Positions 24,223 through 31,818 of a stretch of 38,464 bases of DNA are shown here, piece by piece. Under the pieces are notes generated by a model, which did no database searches, was not told the DNA's origin, and saw only the letters and a list, made by a program, of their open reading frames with translations. Numbering within the stretch: position 1 is the first letter of the stretch; every line of letters begins with the position of its first letter. Made by a program: the position numbers and the translations under genes. Origin of the DNA: Bog-532 sp036495425 (lineage in GTDB: Bacteria; Actinomycetota; Actinomycetes; Streptosporangiales; Streptosporangiaceae); contig DASXMW010000220.1 in the NCBI GenBank assembly GCA_036495425.1, positions 1 through 38,464 of the forward strand. The letters run 5' to 3'.

Positions 24223-24888
24223 TCAGGACTTGGGCATCAGCACGGTGCCGATGATGTACACGGTGGCGTTGGCCGTCTGCACGTTGCCGCACACCACCCG
24301 GGCGCCGTTCACGCTGAAGCTGGTCCCGGACCCGGACGGGGTCACGGTGCCGCCCTCCAGCGTCTTGATCGGGTTGCCCGCGGACAGCTCGGCCGGGGTG
24401 TAGCGGCCGGACGCCACGTGGTAGGTGAGGATCTTGGTCAGCTCGGCCTTGTTGGCCAGCACCTTGTTCAGCGTGCCCGACGGGATCTTGGCGAACGCCG
24501 AGTTGGCCGGGGCGAACACCGTGATGCCCTTGGCCGAGTTCAGCGTGTCGACCAGGCCCGCCTTCTTCACCGCGGTCACCAGCGTGGACAGCACCGGGTT
24601 GGCCGAGGCGGCGGTGGCCACCGGCGCGGTCGACATGCCGCTGAAGCTGCCCGCGCCGGACTTGGGCACCGACGCGCAGCCGGAGCCGAAGTCGGTGGTG
24701 GTGGCCGAGCCCGAGCCGGACGGCATGGCCGAGGCCATCGACGACGAACTCGACGGCATCGCCGGTGACGACGCCTTGGCCGGCGACGAGGACGACGCCG
24801 ACGTGCCGTTCGAGCCGCTGCTGCAGGCGGCGGTGCCCACGGCCAGGCCAGCGGCGACGACCGGAATGGCCAGGATGCGACGGTTCAT
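24223..24888 (-). CDS. Fasciclin-domain surface lipoprotein (MPT70/MPT83-like)
   Basis: The 221-residue protein has a lipoprotein signal peptide (MNRRILAIPVVAAGLAVGTA, lipobox TAAC, Cys22), then a Ser/Ala/Gly-rich linker of about 60 residues and one fasciclin domain (about residues 85-221). The domain shows NPVLSTLVTAVKKAGLVDTL, ITVFAPANSAFAKIP, LTYHVASGRY and ATVYIIGTVLMPKS. FGSGCASVPKSGAGSFSGMS before the domain matches the mature start of mycobacterial MPT70/MPT83, and a second Cys (VVCGNVQT) could pair with that one. The ATG at 24888 has GAGGAG 5-6 nt upstream. It lies 70 bp behind the molybdoenzyme gene and is probably transcribed with it from the SigK-type promoter at 26559-26533. In mycobacteria SigK controls MPT70/83. 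Confidence 0.92.
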   Translation of the reverse strand: MNRRILAIPVVAAGLAVGTAACSSGSNGTSASSSSPAKASSPAMPSSSSSMASAMPSGSGSATTTDFGSGCASVPKSGAGSFSGMSTAPVATAASANPVLSTLVTAVKKAGLVDTLNSAKGITVFAPANSAFAKIPSGTLNKVLANKAELTKILTYHVASGRYTPAELSAGNPIKTLEGGTVTPSGSGTSFSVNGARVVCGNVQTANATVYIIGTVLMPKS

Positions 24889-24958
24889 GATCTCTCCTCT
24901 TTTTCGATCTTTTTGTCTTCTTCGGGTGCGGGCTGGGACGACCCACGGGCGGCGGCCG

Positions 24959-26524
24959 TCAGGTGACGGTGACCACCGTGGAGTCCCAGCCACTGGCTCC
25001 GTTGGGGAAGGGCTGCGCGCGGCGGGACGGCTGGGTCGTTCCCGTGCCATCGGTCGCGCGGACCCGCAGCGTGTGCAGGCCGGGATCGGCGTCCCAGGCC
25101 CACACCCACTGCCGCCAGGTATCGATGCCGTCGGCGGCGGCCAGCCGGGCACGGTGCCAGGGGCCGTTGTCGACGCTGACTTCCACCGCGCTGATGCCGC
25201 GGTGCGGCGCCCAGGCCACCCCGGCCACGGGCACGCGGCCCGCCGTGACCTGGGCCAGCGGCTTGGGCAGGTCGATACGGGATTCGGTCTTGATCGGGGC
25301 CTGGGCCGCGTAGCCGCGCTTGGTCCAGTAGGCCTCGCGGGCGGCGTAGGTGGTGACCTCGAGGCGGGTCACCCACTTGGTCGCGGACACGTAGCCGTAC
25401 AGGCCGGGCACGACCATCCGGGCCGGGAATCCGTGCGCGATCGGCAGCGGCTGGCCGTTCATGCCCACGGCCAGCAGCGCGTTCCGGCCGTCCATGATCG
25501 CGGCCACCGGCGTGGAGATGGTCATGCCGTCCGTCGCGGTGCTGAGGACCTGGTCGGCGCCTGTTTTGATCCCGGCCCGGCGCAGCAGGCCGGGCAGGCT
25601 GGCCCCCAGCCAGCGGGCGTTGCCCGCGTAGGGCCCGCCGACCTCGTTGGACACGCAGACCAAGGTGATGTCGGCCTCGATCAGCGGCTGCCTGAGCAGC
25701 TCGTCGAAGCTCAGCTCGATCTCCCGCTCGACCATGCCGCCGATGCTCAGCGTCCAGTCCGACGGCGACACCTGCGGCAGCACCAGGTCGGTGTCGACCC
25801 GGTAGAAGCTGGAGTTCGGCGTGTAGAACGAGCTCAGCCCGGGGAGCTTCAGCTCCGCTCCGGCCGGCGCCGTCCGGGCCCGCCGGGCCGCGGCCGGCAA
25901 CCGCACCTGGGACCGGGCGGTGGTCGCGCTGAACCGCCGCAGCAGCAGGTCACCCGCCCCGTAGCTGGCCGCGGCCACCACCGCCGCCCCGGCCCCGGCG
26001 ACCAGGAACGCCCGCCGCCCCGCCACCGGCCTCGGCCGGCGCAAGGTGATCTTCCTATCGCTGACGGTACGGACCAGAATGACCAGGGTGATCATGGCTA
26101 CCGCGACCCCGGCCAGGGTCGGCGCCACGTCGGCCGGGCCCGCATCGGGCCGGCTCAGCGCGGCGCCGACCCCGAGCACCCCGAAGACCGCCATTCCGCC
26201 CAGGCCCGCCGCCAGCCACCGTCGGCCCAGCATGCCGATGACCGCGGCGAACAGGGCCAGCAGGACCAGGATGCCGGTGATCAGAATGGTCTTGTCGTGG
26301 GTGCCGAAGTGCTCGATCGCGAAGTCCTTGACCGGGATCGGGGTCAGGTCGATGGCCACCCCGCCCACCGCCACCACCGGGCTGCCCTGCGGCCCGGTGA
26401 TCGCGGAGAACAGCTCCGCCACCCCCAGCGCCACCGCGCCCGCCAGCAGCCCGCACAGTGCCCCGGTCAGGGCACTGGCCAGCCGGTGGCGCAGCGTCGC
26501 GAGCAGACTCCTTCTGGTCATCAC
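24959..26524 (-). CDS. Membrane-anchored sulfite oxidase-type molybdopterin oxidoreductase
   Basis: The 521-residue protein has an N-terminal membrane part with about four helices (residues 12-195, e.g. KTILITGILVLLALFAAVIG and LAGVAVAMITLVILV) and a helix after GRRAFLVAG. An extracytoplasmic oxidoreductase domain follows: LSSFYTPNSSFYRVDTDLVLP, the Mo-ligand region ITLVCVSNEVGG with Cys290, ARWLGASLPGLLRRAG, HGFPARMVVPGLYGYVSATKW, then a Mo-co dimerisation-type Ig domain ending AQPFPNGASGWDSTVVTV. This is the sulfite oxidase/YedY superfamily. The start is GTG 26524 or ATG 26521; the CCGAAT box 8 nt before the GTG suggests a nearly leaderless mRNA. It is divergent from sigK and first gene of a unit with the fasciclin lipoprotein. 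The substrate could be sulfite or oxidised methionine and is not decided by sequence. Confidence 0.9.
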   Translation of the reverse strand: MMTRRSLLATLRHRLASALTGALCGLLAGAVALGVAELFSAITGPQGSPVVAVGGVAIDLTPIPVKDFAIEHFGTHDKTILITGILVLLALFAAVIGMLGRRWLAAGLGGMAVFGVLGVGAALSRPDAGPADVAPTLAGVAVAMITLVILVRTVSDRKITLRRPRPVAGRRAFLVAGAGAAVVAAASYGAGDLLLRRFSATTARSQVRLPAAARRARTAPAGAELKLPGLSSFYTPNSSFYRVDTDLVLPQVSPSDWTLSIGGMVEREIELSFDELLRQPLIEADITLVCVSNEVGGPYAGNARWLGASLPGLLRRAGIKTGADQVLSTATDGMTISTPVAAIMDGRNALLAVGMNGQPLPIAHGFPARMVVPGLYGYVSATKWVTRLEVTTYAAREAYWTKRGYAAQAPIKTESRIDLPKPLAQVTAGRVPVAGVAWAPHRGISAVEVSVDNGPWHRARLAAADGIDTWRQWVWAWDADPGLHTLRVRATDGTGTTQPSRRAQPFPNGASGWDSTVVTVT

Positions 26525-26532
26525 GGCTAGTC

Positions 26533-26559
26533 ATTCGGACCCGGAACCGCTCCGGATTG
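26533..26559 (-). promoter_or_regulatory. SigK-type promoter of the molybdoenzyme-fasciclin unit
   Basis: On the minus strand CAATCC (26559-26554), a 15-bp spacer and CCGAAT (26538-26533) precede the start codon by 8 nt. As I recall, mycobacterial SigK promoters read CCATCC-N16/17-CCGAAT. The opposing sigK promoter has identical hexamers and spacing. Each CAATCC overlaps one of two direct copies of ATTGCCCCAA (26556-26565 and 26580-26589). Confidence 0.75.
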
Positions 26560-26586
26560 CCCCAAAGATCGGGCCAGAAATTGCCC

Positions 26587-26613
26587 CAATCCGCCCACCC
26601 GTCCGCTCCGAAT
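26587..26613 (+). promoter_or_regulatory. SigK-type autoregulatory promoter of sigK
   Basis: CAATCC (26587-26592), 15 bp, and CCGAAT (26608-26613) lie 7 nt before the ATG at 26621. No Shine-Dalgarno sequence precedes the ATG, so the transcript probably begins at or next to the start codon. The same hexamers and spacing on the opposite strand (26559-26533) make random occurrence unlikely. Confidence 0.75.
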
Positions 26614-26620
26614 AACAGTC

Positions 26621-27220
26621 ATGGATGCACCCCGCATGCGGTCACCGCAGCCAGGTTCTGGCCCCGAGGAGGGGAGGGGCCAGAACCTGGAGGGACTCCT
26701 GGCCCAGGTGGCGCGCGGCGACCACGCCGCGTTCGAGGCCGTCTACGACGAACTCAGTGCTCCGGTCTTCGGGCTGATCAAGAAGGTGCTCAGGGACCCG
26801 GCCCAGTCGGAGGAGGTCGCGCAGGAGGTACTGCTCGAGGTGTGGCGGACGGCGTCGCGGTTCGACGCCGGCAAGGGTGGCGCGGTGTCCTGGGCTCTGA
26901 CCATGGCCCACCGCCGCGCCGTGGACCGGGTTCGGAGCGAGACTTCCGCGGCCCAGCGGGAGCAGAAGTTCGCTCCGGACCCGGTCACCGGCCCCGACGA
27001 GGTGGCCGACGCGGTCGAAGCCAGCCTGGAGGGCCAGCGGGTCCGCCGCTGCCTGGGCGGCCTGACCGAGCTGCAAGGCGAGGCGGTCCGCCTCGCGTAC
27101 TACGGGGGGTACACGTATCCGCAGGTCGCGAAGCTGCTCGGCGTCGCCCTGGGCACGGTCAAGACCAGAATCCGGGATGGCCTGATCCGGATGCGTGACT
27201 GCATGGAGGTGAGCTGGTGA
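26621..27220 (+). CDS. sigK: ECF sigma factor, SigK-type
   Basis: The 199-residue protein has region 2 (about residues 27-95, DHAAFEAVYDELSAPVFGLI, SEEVAQEVLLEVWRTASRFD, AVSWALTMAHRRAVDRVRS) and region 4 (about 140-192, LGGLTELQGEAVRLAYYGGY, TYPQVAKLLGVALGTVKTRI RDGL). It identifies as SigK from AYYGGYTYPQVA-x-LLGVxLGTVKTRIRDGLI together with the following rskA gene and the fasciclin gene nearby. The ATG at 26621 stands 7 nt after CCGAAT. The first 24 residues are poorly conserved and their DNA forms a perfect 15-bp hairpin. The stop overlaps the rskA start (GTGA, 27217-27220), coupling sigma and anti-sigma synthesis. Confidence 0.9.
   Translation: MDAPRMRSPQPGSGPEEGRGQNLEGLLAQVARGDHAAFEAVYDELSAPVFGLIKKVLRDPAQSEEVAQEVLLEVWRTASRFDAGKGGAVSWALTMAHRRAVDRVRSETSAAQREQKFAPDPVTGPDEVADAVEASLEGQRVRRCLGGLTELQGEAVRLAYYGGYTYPQVAKLLGVALGTVKTRIRDGLIRMRDCMEVSW
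26651..26690 (+). other. Perfect 15-bp hairpin inside the 5' end of sigK
   Basis: CCAGGTTCTGGCCCC (26651-26665) and GGGGCCAGAACCTGG (26676-26690) are perfectly complementary; the 10-nt loop is GAGGAGGGGA, a Shine-Dalgarno-like purine run. Each arm also contains a smaller palindrome (CCAG-GTT-CTGG, CCAG-AAC-CTGG). It lies at codons 11-24, outside the conserved sigma region 2. It could limit translation or transcript elongation, or be a protein-binding site. Confidence 0.7.
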
Positions 27221-28011
27221 GGCTTCAGCACGATGACCTGCACACCCTGACCGGGTGCTACGCGGTCGATGCCCTGCCCGCTGACGAACTGGACGAGTTC
27301 GAGCGGCACCTGACCCGCTGCGGGTCCTGCACGGCCGAGGTCCGCGGCCTGCGCGAGACCGCGTCCCGGCTGGCCCTGGCCACCGCCGAACGGCCGCCGG
27401 CCGAGATGCGGGCCTGGGTGCTGGCCGCGGCCGACCGGACCCGTCAGCTCCCGCCGATCACCGAGAACCGCCCGGCCCGGGAATCGGCCCGGCGGCCCCG
27501 CCGGGCCCGCGGGCCCGGCGGCGCCTGGATCCCGCGCCTCTCCGTCGCCGTGGCCGCCGTGGCCACCGCGCTGGCGGTAGTGTTCGGCGTCCAGCAGAAC
27601 AACACCCACCAGCAGCTGTCCGCCATCGAGAACCAGCTCACCACCGCCCGGGCCCACAACCAGCAGCTCGACACGGTGCTGGCCGCGAGTGACCTGCACC
27701 TGGTCAGCGACAAGACCTCGGTCGGCGGCAAGGTGTCCGCGATCGTCTCGCCCGGCCAGGCCAAGGTGGTCGTGGTCACCTCGGGGCTGCCCGCGCTGCC
27801 CGCGGGCAAGGTCTACGAGCTGTGGCTGCTCGGCGGGACGAGCGTGGCCAAGCCGTCCGGCCTGCTCACCGCGTCCGCGGCCGGCCGGACGGTCCCGGTC
27901 GTCGCGTCCGGCTACGTCAAGGGGTACGCACTCGGCATCACGGTCGAGCCGGCCGGCGGGACCCTGAAGCCAACCACGAAACCGATCCTGGCCCTGCCCC
28001 TGCCCACCTGA
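27217..28011 (+). CDS. rskA: Anti-sigma-K factor RskA
   Basis: The 264-residue protein begins HDDLHTLTGCYAVDALPADE, followed by the zinc-binding anti-sigma motif His31-x3-Cys35-x2-Cys38 (HLTRCGSC). A single membrane helix (about residues 108-126, LSVAVAAVATALAVVFGV) divides it from an extracytoplasmic RskA domain (GLPALPAGKVYELWLLGG, ending GGTLKPTTKPILALPLPT). It should hold SigK inactive at the membrane until regulated proteolysis releases it; in mycobacteria this involves Rip1. The GTG start overlaps the sigK stop. PALPAGKVYELWLL and the C-terminal P-T-x-P pattern are conserved features of RskA proteins. Confidence 0.93.
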   Translation: MRLQHDDLHTLTGCYAVDALPADELDEFERHLTRCGSCTAEVRGLRETASRLALATAERPPAEMRAWVLAAADRTRQLPPITENRPARESARRPRRARGPGGAWIPRLSVAVAAVATALAVVFGVQQNNTHQQLSAIENQLTTARAHNQQLDTVLAASDLHLVSDKTSVGGKVSAIVSPGQAKVVVVTSGLPALPAGKVYELWLLGGTSVAKPSGLLTASAAGRTVPVVASGYVKGYALGITVEPAGGTLKPTTKPILALPLPT

Positions 28012-28086
28012 TGGGTCTGTGACGTTTTCTGCGGGCCTGACCGCTTAACCGAATGCCAGGCCAGTACCAGGCCAGCAGTTCTGGGG

Positions 28087-29379
28087 GTGGTGACTTTGGT
28101 GCCCGTATCCGGCACCGGCCAGAAGTTCGTCGCGGTCATCGGCGGAGGAGTGAGCGGTCTGACCGCGGCCTATGTGCTGGCCCGGACCGGCCACCACGTG
28201 ACCCTGTACGAGGCCGATGACCGGCTGGGCGGGCACGCCCGCACCCACCGGATCACCGGCCCGGGCGGTCGGTCCGACGATGTCGACACCGGCTTCGTGG
28301 TCTACAACGAGCGCACCTACCCGCTGTTCACCCGGCTGCTGGCCGAACTGGACGTGACCGGGCGGGACACCGAGCTGAGCATGTCCGTCCGCTGCGCGGG
28401 CTGCGGGCTGCAGTACGCGGGCCAGCGTGGCCCGCGCGGCCTGCTGGCCGGGCTGACCCGCGGCCGGTCCCGCTACACCCGGGTCCTCACCGAGATCCCC
28501 CGGTTCCACCTGCGGGCCGGGGAACTGCTCGACGCCGGTGGCCGCGACGACGACCTGACCCTGGGCCAGTTCCTGGACAGCGAGGACTTCTCCGCCTACT
28601 TCCGGGCCCACTTCGTGCTGCCGCTGGTGGCCGCGGTCTGGTCGTGCCCGACCGCCACCGCCCTGCACTTCCCGGCCCGGTACCTGTTCGAGTTCCTGCG
28701 TAACCATGGCCTGCTCTCGGTGCACGGCGCCCCGGCCTGGAAGACCGTGACCGGCGGCTCCCAGCGGTACGTGCGGGAGATCGCCCAGCGCCTCGCGGCC
28801 GCCCAGACCTCGGCCCTGGCCCGGGCCGTGCACCGGTTCCCGGACGGGGCCGCCGTCCGTGACGGCGACGGCCGCACCGCCGCCTTCGACCACGTGGTCA
28901 TCGCCACCCACGCCGACCAGGCCCTCGCCCTGCTGGGCCGCCCCACCCCGGCCGAGGAGAAGGTGCTGGGCGCGTTCCCGTACGTGACCAACCCGGCCCT
29001 GCTGCACACCGACACCCGGCTGCTGCCGCGCCGTTCCGGCATTCGCGCGTCCCGGAACTTCCAGCTCAGCGACTGCGACGGCCCGCAGCAGCGAACCCGG
29101 GTCAGCTACCACCTGAACCGGCTGCAGCAACTGGACGCCGGCCAGGACTACATCGTCACGCTGGGCGGCGAGGGTGCCGTGGCCGGCGAGCGCGTGCTGG
29201 ACCGGATCACCTACGCGCACCCGGTCTACACCCCGGAGTCGGTGGCCGCGCAGCGCCGCCTGCCCGAGCTCAACACCAGCTCGGTGGTGTTCGCGGGCGC
29301 CTACCACGGCTGGGGCTTCCACGAGGATGGCTGCCGTTCCGGCGTCGACGCGGCCCGCGCCCTCGGCGTGCACTGGTGA
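28087..29379 (+). CDS. FAD-dependent amine oxidase-like oxidoreductase (Rv0449c-like)
   Basis: The 430-residue protein has an N-terminal dinucleotide-binding motif VAVIGGGVSGLTAAYVLARTG (here VIGGGVSGLTAAYVLART), the acidic end of strand 2 with YEADDRLGGHARTH, a DTGFVVYNERTYP motif and a C-terminal FAD signature VVFAGAYHGWGFHEDGCRSG. This layout is that of the flavoproteins next to sigK in mycobacteria (Rv0449c), often followed by DUF1365 and cyclopropane synthase genes; here those genes are absent. It begins 75 bp after rskA and is probably in the same unit. GTG codons at 28087, 28090 and 28099 are all possible starts; GGGGG before them is a weak ribosome site. The physiological substrate, perhaps a lipid, is unknown. 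Confidence 0.87.
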   Translation: MVTLVPVSGTGQKFVAVIGGGVSGLTAAYVLARTGHHVTLYEADDRLGGHARTHRITGPGGRSDDVDTGFVVYNERTYPLFTRLLAELDVTGRDTELSMSVRCAGCGLQYAGQRGPRGLLAGLTRGRSRYTRVLTEIPRFHLRAGELLDAGGRDDDLTLGQFLDSEDFSAYFRAHFVLPLVAAVWSCPTATALHFPARYLFEFLRNHGLLSVHGAPAWKTVTGGSQRYVREIAQRLAAAQTSALARAVHRFPDGAAVRDGDGRTAAFDHVVIATHADQALALLGRPTPAEEKVLGAFPYVTNPALLHTDTRLLPRRSGIRASRNFQLSDCDGPQQRTRVSYHLNRLQQLDAGQDYIVTLGGEGAVAGERVLDRITYAHPVYTPESVAAQRRLPELNTSSVVFAGAYHGWGFHEDGCRSGVDAARALGVHW

Positions 29380-29469
29380 TTTCCCCACCGTTACGGGAGC
29401 GATCCCCACCACCGGATTGGCAAGCTGACCCGATCGTCCGCACCGGCGCCGCTCTCTAGCGTCGAAGCC

Positions 29470-30882
29470 ATGACGCCCTCACCCCAGCGCGGCAGGCACG
29501 CCGCCACCACCAAGCCGCTGCGCACCAAGTTCCGCCGCTGGCCCCACCCCCACCACGCTCGGCCCCGCCCGGCCGCCGGCCCCCGGCGCCGGCTGGCCAC
29601 GGCCGGGCTGGGCGCGATCGCCGTCACCGGCGTCACCACCCTCGCCGTGACCAGCGCCGCCCCCGCGTTCGCCTCCTCGGCCCGCGCCGCCACGGCCACG
29701 TCGGCCAGGCCGGCCGCGGCCAGCCACCAGCGCGGCCAGCTGGTCTCGGTCACCCCGCTGCGCTCGCTGCCCACGGCGGCCGCGGTCCGGGCCGAACTGG
29801 CCGGCGACAAGTTCGACGCCAGCTCCGTGCGGTACGGAATCCGCAGCTACCGGCTGGTGTACCGGACCGTGGACGGTTTCGGCCGCCCGACCACGGCCAG
29901 CGGCCTGATGGTGCTGCCCGACCGCGGCGCGCGCCAGCTGACCGTGGTCTCGTACGACCACGGGACCGAGAGCTACCGCGGCGACGCCCCGTCCGAGTCG
30001 CCCACCGGGTCCGAACCCGCGCCCGCCTACACGTTCGCCTCGGCCGGGTTCGCCGCCGCCGCCCCCGACTACCTCGGCCTCGGCACCGGGCCGGGCCTGC
30101 ACCCGTACCTGGACCTGCCCTCGGAGACCACGGCCACGCTGGACATGCTGCGCGCGGTCCGGCAGTACGAGACCAGGCACGGGGTCACCCTGCACCGCGA
30201 CGTGCTGGCCACCGGGTTCTCCCAAGGCGCGTCGGCCGCGCTCGGGCTGGGCCGGGCCCTGGCCCACGGCGCCGACCCGTACTTCCGGATCGGCGCCCAG
30301 GCCCCGATCAGCGGCGCCTACGACCTGCCCGGCGCCGAGGTCCCGGCCGTCCTCGACGGCGACCTGGTCCGGCTCAACCCGGACCACCAGCTGGGCCAGA
30401 AGTACACCGTGCTCTACGCGGCCTTCGGCCTGGTCGGGCTGAACCGGGTGCACCGCTTCTACACCTCGCCGTCGCAGCTGTTCCAGGCGCCGTACGCCGG
30501 CACGATCGAGACCCTGCTCGACGGCAACCACACCGGCGACCAGCTGTTCGCCGGCACCCCGGACCGGCTGAGCCAGCTGCTCACCCCGCGCGGCTACGCG
30601 CTGTTCCGGCACCCCACCGGCGCCCTGGCCACCGCGCTGCGGATCGACAGCAGCGGCTGCAACTGGGCCCCCCAGGTGCCGACCCGGCTGTACTACGCCA
30701 CCGGCGACGAGCAGGCCGTCAACGCCAACACCTTCCACTGCCAGGCCGCCTTCGCCGCCCACGGTGCCGCCGTCCCCAAGGTCAACCTGGGCACCCCCGA
30801 CTACGCGGGTTCCCGGCACAGCGGTTCCGGTGAGGCGGGCACCGCCCAGATCGTCCGCTGGTTCAGCGAACTGACCCGCTGA
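29470..30882 (+). CDS. Secreted lipase/esterase (alpha/beta hydrolase)
   Basis: The 470-residue protein has a long basic N-terminus and a signal-like segment (LATAGLGAIAVTGVTTLAVT with cleavage near APAFASSA, residues 64-71), then an alpha/beta hydrolase of the secreted lipase type. It shows the strand-loop YDHGTESYRGDAPS, APDYLGLGTGPGLHPYLDLP, the nucleophile elbow TGFSQGASAA (Ser251) and probable acid and base in YYATGDEQAVN and SRHSGSGEAG near the C-terminus. It should hydrolyse acyl esters outside the cell. The ATG at 29470 lies 7 nt after TAGCGT (29457-29462), consistent with a leaderless mRNA. About 40 residues precede the hydrophobic core of the signal, longer than usual. Confidence 0.85.
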   Translation: MTPSPQRGRHAATTKPLRTKFRRWPHPHHARPRPAAGPRRRLATAGLGAIAVTGVTTLAVTSAAPAFASSARAATATSARPAAASHQRGQLVSVTPLRSLPTAAAVRAELAGDKFDASSVRYGIRSYRLVYRTVDGFGRPTTASGLMVLPDRGARQLTVVSYDHGTESYRGDAPSESPTGSEPAPAYTFASAGFAAAAPDYLGLGTGPGLHPYLDLPSETTATLDMLRAVRQYETRHGVTLHRDVLATGFSQGASAALGLGRALAHGADPYFRIGAQAPISGAYDLPGAEVPAVLDGDLVRLNPDHQLGQKYTVLYAAFGLVGLNRVHRFYTSPSQLFQAPYAGTIETLLDGNHTGDQLFAGTPDRLSQLLTPRGYALFRHPTGALATALRIDSSGCNWAPQVPTRLYYATGDEQAVNANTFHCQAAFAAHGAAVPKVNLGTPDYAGSRHSGSGEAGTAQIVRWFSELTR

Positions 30883-30920
30883 AGCCCTGAACCGGACGGG
30901 CTGTGCTGCCGGGGCCGCGG

Positions 30921-31676
30921 TCACCCCTGGTAGCGCAGCCCGTCCATCAGCAGGTCGAGCATGCGGTCCGCCTGGTCCCGCTGGTCCGGCTCGCCCGCGG
31001 CCAGCGACACCCCGCTCAGGCTGGCCAGCACGTCCCGGGGCTGGACGTCACCCCGGATCGTCCCGGCGGCCGCGCCCGCGTCCAGCAGCGTGGTGATGGC
31101 CCCCAGCAACCGGGCCAGGCTCTCCGCGAACGGATCACCCCCCGACGCCACCACCGCCCGCAGCGCGTCCGCCATCCCCCGCTTGGTCGTCATGTACCCG
31201 ATGAACCCGTCCATCCACTGCCGGGTGGCCTGGTCCGCCGGCATGGTCGCCAGCAGGTCATCGGCGGCGTCGCACAGCCGCGCCAGCTCGTTCCGGTAGG
31301 TCGCCTCGACCAGCGCCTCCCGGGTCGGGAAGTGCCGGTACAAGGTCCCGATCCCCACCCCCGCGTCCTTGGCGATCGAGTCCAGCGTCACCTCGGCTTC
31401 CCCCTCCGCGAACGCAAGCGCCGCCACCGACAGCAGCCGCTCCCGATTCCGCTGCGCATCCGCCCGCAGCGCCCGGGCCCCTCGCCTCCCGCCGCTCCGC
31501 GCCGCCTTGGCCCCGCCCCCCGCCGGCTTTCCACCCGCCCGCGTCGTCCGGGGCCCGCCGGTCGCCGGCTCATCGCCCGTCCGCGCCGCCCGGCCATCGC
31601 CCGCCCGGGGCTGGTCGGGCTCGCTGGTGGCCGGCTGCTCGCCCGTCCGCGCCGGGCGCGGCTCGCTGGCCGGCAC
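30921..31676 (-). CDS. TetR-family regulator with long disordered N-terminus
   Basis: The DNA-binding part is clear: RADAQRNRERLLSVAALAFA, then the helix-turn-helix LDSIAKDAGVGIGTLYRHFPTREAL, and a helical effector domain with DALRAVVASGGDPFAESLARLL. The GTG at 31676 is favoured because GGGAGG lies 4 nt upstream, giving 251 residues; about 75 residues before the TetR domain are Arg/Gly/Pro/Ala-rich and repetitive (ARTGEQPATSEPDQPRAG), so a later start is possible. Any longer reading would run under the divergent PhyH-like gene and is rejected. Near the divergent start, CCGTT and AACGG flank CCATGG (31748-31767), a weak operator candidate. Confidence 0.85.
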   Translation of the reverse strand: MPASEPRPARTGEQPATSEPDQPRAGDGRAARTGDEPATGGPRTTRAGGKPAGGGAKAARSGGRRGARALRADAQRNRERLLSVAALAFAEGEAEVTLDSIAKDAGVGIGTLYRHFPTREALVEATYRNELARLCDAADDLLATMPADQATRQWMDGFIGYMTTKRGMADALRAVVASGGDPFAESLARLLGAITTLLDAGAAAGTIRGDVQPRDVLASLSGVSLAAGEPDQRDQADRMLDLLMDGLRYQG

Positions 31677-31818
31677 AGTTCCTCCCTCGGTCGCCCCAGG
31701 ATCCCCGAAGGAGCGGTCATCGGACCGGTCACGAGCGGAGAACCCTCCGTTTATCCATGGTAACGGCGGCGCGGAAAACCGTTGGTGCCGCGTTCCGGCC
31801 GGCTGCGATCCTGGCCTC

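Noticed and set aside
24425..26530. Plus-strand ORF of 701 codons across the fasciclin and molybdoenzyme genes
   Set aside because: It crosses two genes and their promoter-proximal spacer without any recognisable domain; the minus-strand genes have signal peptide, fasciclin and molybdopterin motifs.
28049..28054. CCGAAT before the flavoprotein gene as a third SigK promoter
   Set aside because: No CAATCC-like hexamer occurs 15-17 bp upstream and the start codon is over 30 bp away, unlike the two good promoters. The hexamer alone is expected by chance.
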